Below are positions 60,301 through 64,000 of a stretch of 64,000 bases of DNA, one piece after another. The position numbers were made by a program, and so were the translations under genes. This DNA comes from Lineus longissimus (lineage: Eukaryota; Nemertea; Pilidiophora; Heteronemertea; Lineidae), in contig NC_088315.1 in the NCBI RefSeq assembly GCF_910592395.1, positions 8,992,501-9,056,500 on the forward strand. Direction: 5' to 3'. The notes beneath the pieces were generated by a model. The model ran no database searches and was not told where the DNA came from. It saw only the letters and a list, made by a program, of their open reading frames with translations. The first letter of the stretch is position 1. Each line of letters begins with the position of its first letter.

Positions 60301-63300
60301 GACTACTTGAAACACCCTGTAACACGCATGCAGAGAACACAAGCTATAAACAACACAACACAACAATGGCAAACATAAACGGACAAATGGTACGGCTCAG
60401 ACACTTAAGAAAGACTTGATGGACGACACAGAGTCTCCCATTAACCATGAGGAATTATTCGCAATTTGTTTTGAAAAGAAATCCTGACAGAAGCAGAAAA
60501 GTTGGGAGAAAAAAAAATCGCCAAATCCAGTCTGATGAGTGACTTAATCAAAAAAATTTCTGATTCTAGTGGGTGAGTAGTCGTAATATGTGATACAATG
60601 AAATAGCATCACATTTTCTTTTTCTTAATGAACTAAACATTGATTCTATATGATACCAAAAATACTCTAGTTTCATCGATCTAAGACCAGTTAAAGAATT
60701 CCTACAAAATGGAAACAAAGGCTAAGCTGGTACATGATGTCATGATCATCGCACATCTTGGTAATGCAAGTGTGTTGCCTATCTAAGTTTTTACATTTTG
60801 AATGGCATCCAATGACCAAATGGGTAATATTACCCATTTCTTCAGAATTTAGAATCGGTCTTAGTGCAGTGAAACCAGAGTATATAAGGCGTGCTATATA
60901 TTTTTGATAATACTGGTGTGAATGAGATTTTTTATGACTTTTGTGCTTCATTTTACAACAGAATTACACATTTCTTTCCCTTTTAAGACTTTTATTACAA
61001 AGTCAAAGGAAAGAAATATTTAGCCACTGGCGTACCAACTGCAACAATAACATCTCAAACAAATTTTGGAATCAAACTTACCGTGGACACTTCCTGCGCA
61101 AGGCATTGTGGGAACAGAGTTAAAGTAAGACAACGTGGAAAGCACACGTAAAAAAAATGTCGGTATAATTTTTTTCTATGATTATTTAATGAAAAAACTA
61201 TCCACAGGTAACCCCCCAAAAAGATATCAAAAATTATGAAGAGAAAACTCTGCAATAGTCTTGTAAAGAATGAATGTTAATAGTAGATTGGACACAAGCA
61301 GAGCAGCAGAACACCATGCACAAGCAAATTATTCAGCATAAAAGCTAGAATTTTTAGTAGAAAAACTGAAAAAATATTTACAACTGGAAATCTTATACCC
61401 TCAACCTCATGCCCTTTGCTTTAGAAACTTTAGTGTTTGTTATATTTTAGATCCACACTTGACAGTCTGTCCATTTTCGGTAATGAAGTCGGCTATCCAA
61501 GAGATTTCCCCTACAGAGCCCTAGAGATTTGTGGTGAGTGTGGTACCTTTTTGCCAGTACTTTTATCAATTCTTTATAAGGAAGCAGGTCTAAAGCAAAT
61601 GAGCTACATAACTTCAGTAACAACATCAAGGTTTTCATTATTGCAGAATCTCAAAACACAAGGTCATGACAGTTAAACTCAGTTTTATCTTTTGTTCAAA
61701 TTCTTCATAGGTGTCAAATTTCCTGCACTGAATCTTTCCGAAAGCGCTTACAAATTGTTCAGTGGCCCCTTCACAGTCATTTTGATTTCAATTGATTTAC
61801 AAATATTTTGCTATGAGAGAGATTTGAAGATCTTCTCATAATCTTAGACCAAACGACATCCCGTTTGGTTGCACTTGTAAGAAAGCCAAGAAAATCGCAG
61901 GCATTTTAAGGAACATTAGTGGAAAAAGCTGAACAGTACCGGTGTGCCAACCGGCCGACTTACCATAGGAAATGAAATCCGCTTAAAGATGTCCGTAAAA
62001 TCGCTATTCCTCTCCGCCACTTGCGACTGTCCTGCCGCGAAATGTGAACAGACGAAACAGAAGCTTGAGTTGTGGATGAGGAAACGTATCGCCACGCCAC
62101 CCTTGTTACCGGCGGCGCCACCCATACCGGTTTTAACCGAGTCCACAGCAACGTCCCTGGAAAGGAAAGGGTTGGGTGAAATAGTCATCGCAAATGTTCT
62201 GAGCTGATATCAGGTTACATATGGCTATTATGGGCCTATTATGTTTTAAAGTAGGTCATTCCAACCAAAAATGACCCGCAATAGTCCATGGAGGCTGCCA
62301 TTTACATCCTGTGGTGCAACAAGACTGTGGCGAGGTGCGTCATTTTTCCAGGCCCTGAGGGTGAGGGAGGTGGTCATACAAAGTGACAAACAAAAACACA
62401 AAAAGTTGAGCAGACATACCTGATGTATGGTGCGAGGTGAGGCCGAATGAATATATACAGACAGACACCAACAAGTTGAGCAGACGTCAGAAGAACATAT
62501 TTGTGTTCGCGAGAAATCGTTTTCTGGAGGAATGTTGACCATTCTTTCACATTTGCAGAACTGAAATAGAAAACAATTTGTTACATCTATATCCTGTTAT
62601 CTCTGATGAAGTAACCAAATTTTATTATCCTTCTACAAATATATGGTCCAGGGGTAAGGCTCTCTGCTGGGGGGGGGGGCTGTCACAACAGTGGACACAG
62701 GCCAGTGTCTGATTCTAGTTTTCGAGCGTCGACAACAAAATCTATAATACTCTCTCTGATGTCTAAATCTTAGTCCTAACAGATCAAAAGAAGATGATAT
62801 ATTAAGTCCAGGTCACAACATTTGACGTTTTGCTGCTGCGTACACATTTCAATTTGTCAAGAAAACATCGCACATTCAAAGAAGTTTCAGAAATCACTTT
62901 GGTGATTTGGAAAACCTGGATCTTATGACATGCCACGATATGTCCAAATTCTTTCGGCACACTGAAATAATAGATATGACCTCTTGCCTACCTTGCATTA
63001 ACAATATTACCCGCATTCAGATCGACTATCTCTTCAAATCCTATGGAAAATATATCCACAGGCTTCTCATAATCTGCGTTTTTTTCTATCAACATGTCTG
63101 GATCCTTTTCCTTTGTAATTTTCGGTAAATCTAGCAGCCAATCCTCTATCGACTCGTGTTTAAATGCAACGCTCCGGAAATGCTTTCCGCCATTGACGTT
63201 CCAGGTGCCGGCGAAGACGCGGAGATGGGTTGTGTCTGTGTACTCTCGGTGCCGTAGAACCATGTCTCGCAGGACCATCGGAGATGCTGAAATAGTAAAG

Positions 63301-63582
63301 AAAAAGTTCAGCCGGGATTTTCCCTAAACACGAAAAACGTGAAAAAAAATCCACACAAACATTTTTGGGTTCACAGTAATATAAAATCACATGTCAATTG
63401 TCACTTATTATGGGATGTAACATACCGTGTAAACTTCTGTTTGAAAGTAATGACCTTGCGCGATCTGAGAGCTCACTGCGTAACGCGTTGCCCAGCAACA
63501 GGATATCAATAGCTTCCTGTTTACTGCTGTCAAGAAAGTTGTTCTGGATTGTCCGGGTTGCCGAGCGGGCCGCGTCTGTGTA
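54350..63582 (-). CDS. SYNJ1: Synaptojanin, polyphosphoinositide phosphatase (5' part beyond window)
   Basis: Thirteen exons with consistent phases: 63426-63582, 62992-63286, 62420-62560, 61964-62156, 58747-58905, 58201-58354, 57477-57756, 57152-57230, 56701-56869, 56160-56383, 55754-55963, 55427-55568, 54350-54921 (924 residues plus stop). The first exon ([20 protein letters not shown]) is the end of the Sac-side region; the Sac1 domain is off the right edge. The 5-phosphatase domain runs from [10 protein letters not shown] through CSHFAAGQ, the catalytic [19 protein letters not shown] and SDHRPV. An RRM-like domain follows ([10 protein letters not shown] ... IVLVRFISDDM), then an NPF motif ([10 protein letters not shown]) for EH-domain partners and a proline-rich tail with many PxxP sites for SH3 partners such as endophilin or amphiphysin. 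Expected role: PI(4,5)P2 hydrolysis and clathrin uncoating at synapses. Confidence 0.94.
56040..56145 (+). mobile_element. SINE core fragment in synaptojanin intron
   Basis: Matches the SINE body at 50100-50180 (CCTTCGAATGAGACTTAAAACC, GGTGTCTATCCCAGGGCAGG, TTAAAGACCCCACCAAGTG). The head is absent. It ends about 15 bp from the donor of exon 56160-56383. Confidence 0.7.
58063..58133 (-). pseudogene. Decayed duplicate of a synaptojanin 5-phosphatase exon piece
   Basis: On the minus strand the segment reads YDL..V[20 protein letters not shown], parallel to [23 protein letters not shown] in the genuine exon 58201-58354 just upstream. It has an in-frame stop and no good splice sites. Confidence 0.75.
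58906..61963 (-). other. Large synaptojanin intron (3.06 kb)
   Basis: The coding sequence joins without gap across it (FPM then GRTIDSHEY). No repeat or RNA gene recognised inside. Confidence 0.7.
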
Positions 63583-63610
63583 CTGGAAAGAAAGAAAATG
63601 GACTATGTTA

Positions 63611-63783
63611 CAGTGAACCTCTGCTAGCGGACACCTCTCTATTAAGGTTACCTTCTGTATAAAAGACACTAGTTTTGGCCCAAATTGGTTGATCCCATAC
63701 AGTTTGACCTCTCTAATCAGGACATCTCAGTAGGGACTGCACTTGTCAGTCCCCAGGGGGTCCTTAATAGAGAGGCTCCACTG
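63611..63783. mobile_element. pogo/Tigger-like MITE, copy 2
   Basis: 173 bp starting CAGTGAACCTCTGC and ending GAGAGGCTCCACTG, flanked by TA on both sides (63609-63610 and 63784-63785). Inverted ends contain CCTCTCTATTAAGG and CCTTAATAGAGAGG. TA duplications with CAGTG ends are typical of the pogo branch of Tc1/mariner elements. Confidence 0.8.
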
Positions 63784-64000
63784 TATTTAGTAATTACAGA
63801 AGTTAGCCTGCGCTATAGTCTTTTATGAATATCATGACGTTTTAAAAGATAGCTAACACTGTATTCTGTGTTTATCTCAAATCTGTTTGCCATTTTTGAA
63901 TGAAGGTATCGGACCTAAAACGACAGCTGAAAACAGTGTGTTTCTCAGAGTCAGAAAAAATGAACTAATTTAACACCATCACCTGTTACTGTCACCACAG

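Overview
This is metazoan nuclear DNA with intron-rich genes, GT-AG splice sites and many mobile elements. The mix of DINE-1-like Helentron derivatives, tRNA-headed SINEs, EnSpm and KDZ transposase remnants, pogo-like MITEs and a Gypsy-type LTR element suggests a marine invertebrate (lophotrochozoan or invertebrate deuterostome). The sequence alone does not fix the phylum.

Three cellular genes are secure, all in the right 40%. Polo-like kinase 1 lies on the minus strand (39822-45228, 13 exons, 578 codons plus stop, complete). PINX1 is head-to-head with it on the plus strand (45547-48601, 4 exons, 639 codons plus stop). Synaptojanin lies on the minus strand (54350-63582): 13 exons cover the end of the Sac side, the inositol 5-phosphatase domain, an RRM-like domain and a proline-rich tail, and its 5' part lies beyond the right edge. 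PLK1 and PINX1 share a 318-bp intergenic promoter with four CCAAT boxes and a CHR-like element, the layout of G2/M promoters.

The left third (1-21.7 kb) is a mobile-element and accessory region. It holds tandem LTR elements sharing an LTR (1-2466), an intron-containing KDZ transposase-like relic (3034-4610), two copies of a RING-type protein gene (one broken), three Helentron-associated elements (HINEs), a dUTPase-like relic with altered catalytic motifs, an unrecognised acidic/nuclear-type protein, a Mutator-like fragment, an internally deleted DDE-type transposase and an EnSpm transposase relic with an in-frame triplicated 20-residue segment. The RING, dUTPase-like and acidic protein ORFs lack obvious introns and sit together, which raises the possibility of a decayed large-DNA-virus insertion. 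This is unproven.

The middle (22.3-39.8 kb) has no convincing protein gene. It is built of duplications: a diverged ~75-bp satellite that changes orientation, a recent 1.24-kb tandem duplication, an old ~1.5-kb tandem duplication, an inverted/direct repeat block rich in a TAGACAATGG motif, and a ~38-bp pyrimidine-rich minisatellite. One candidate promoter with a possible first coding exon lies at about 32.9-33.3 kb.

The best evidence for a mechanism is the HINE at 16631-18340. It splits a transposase reading frame exactly between two T residues with no target-site duplication, as expected for Helitron2/Helentron insertion.
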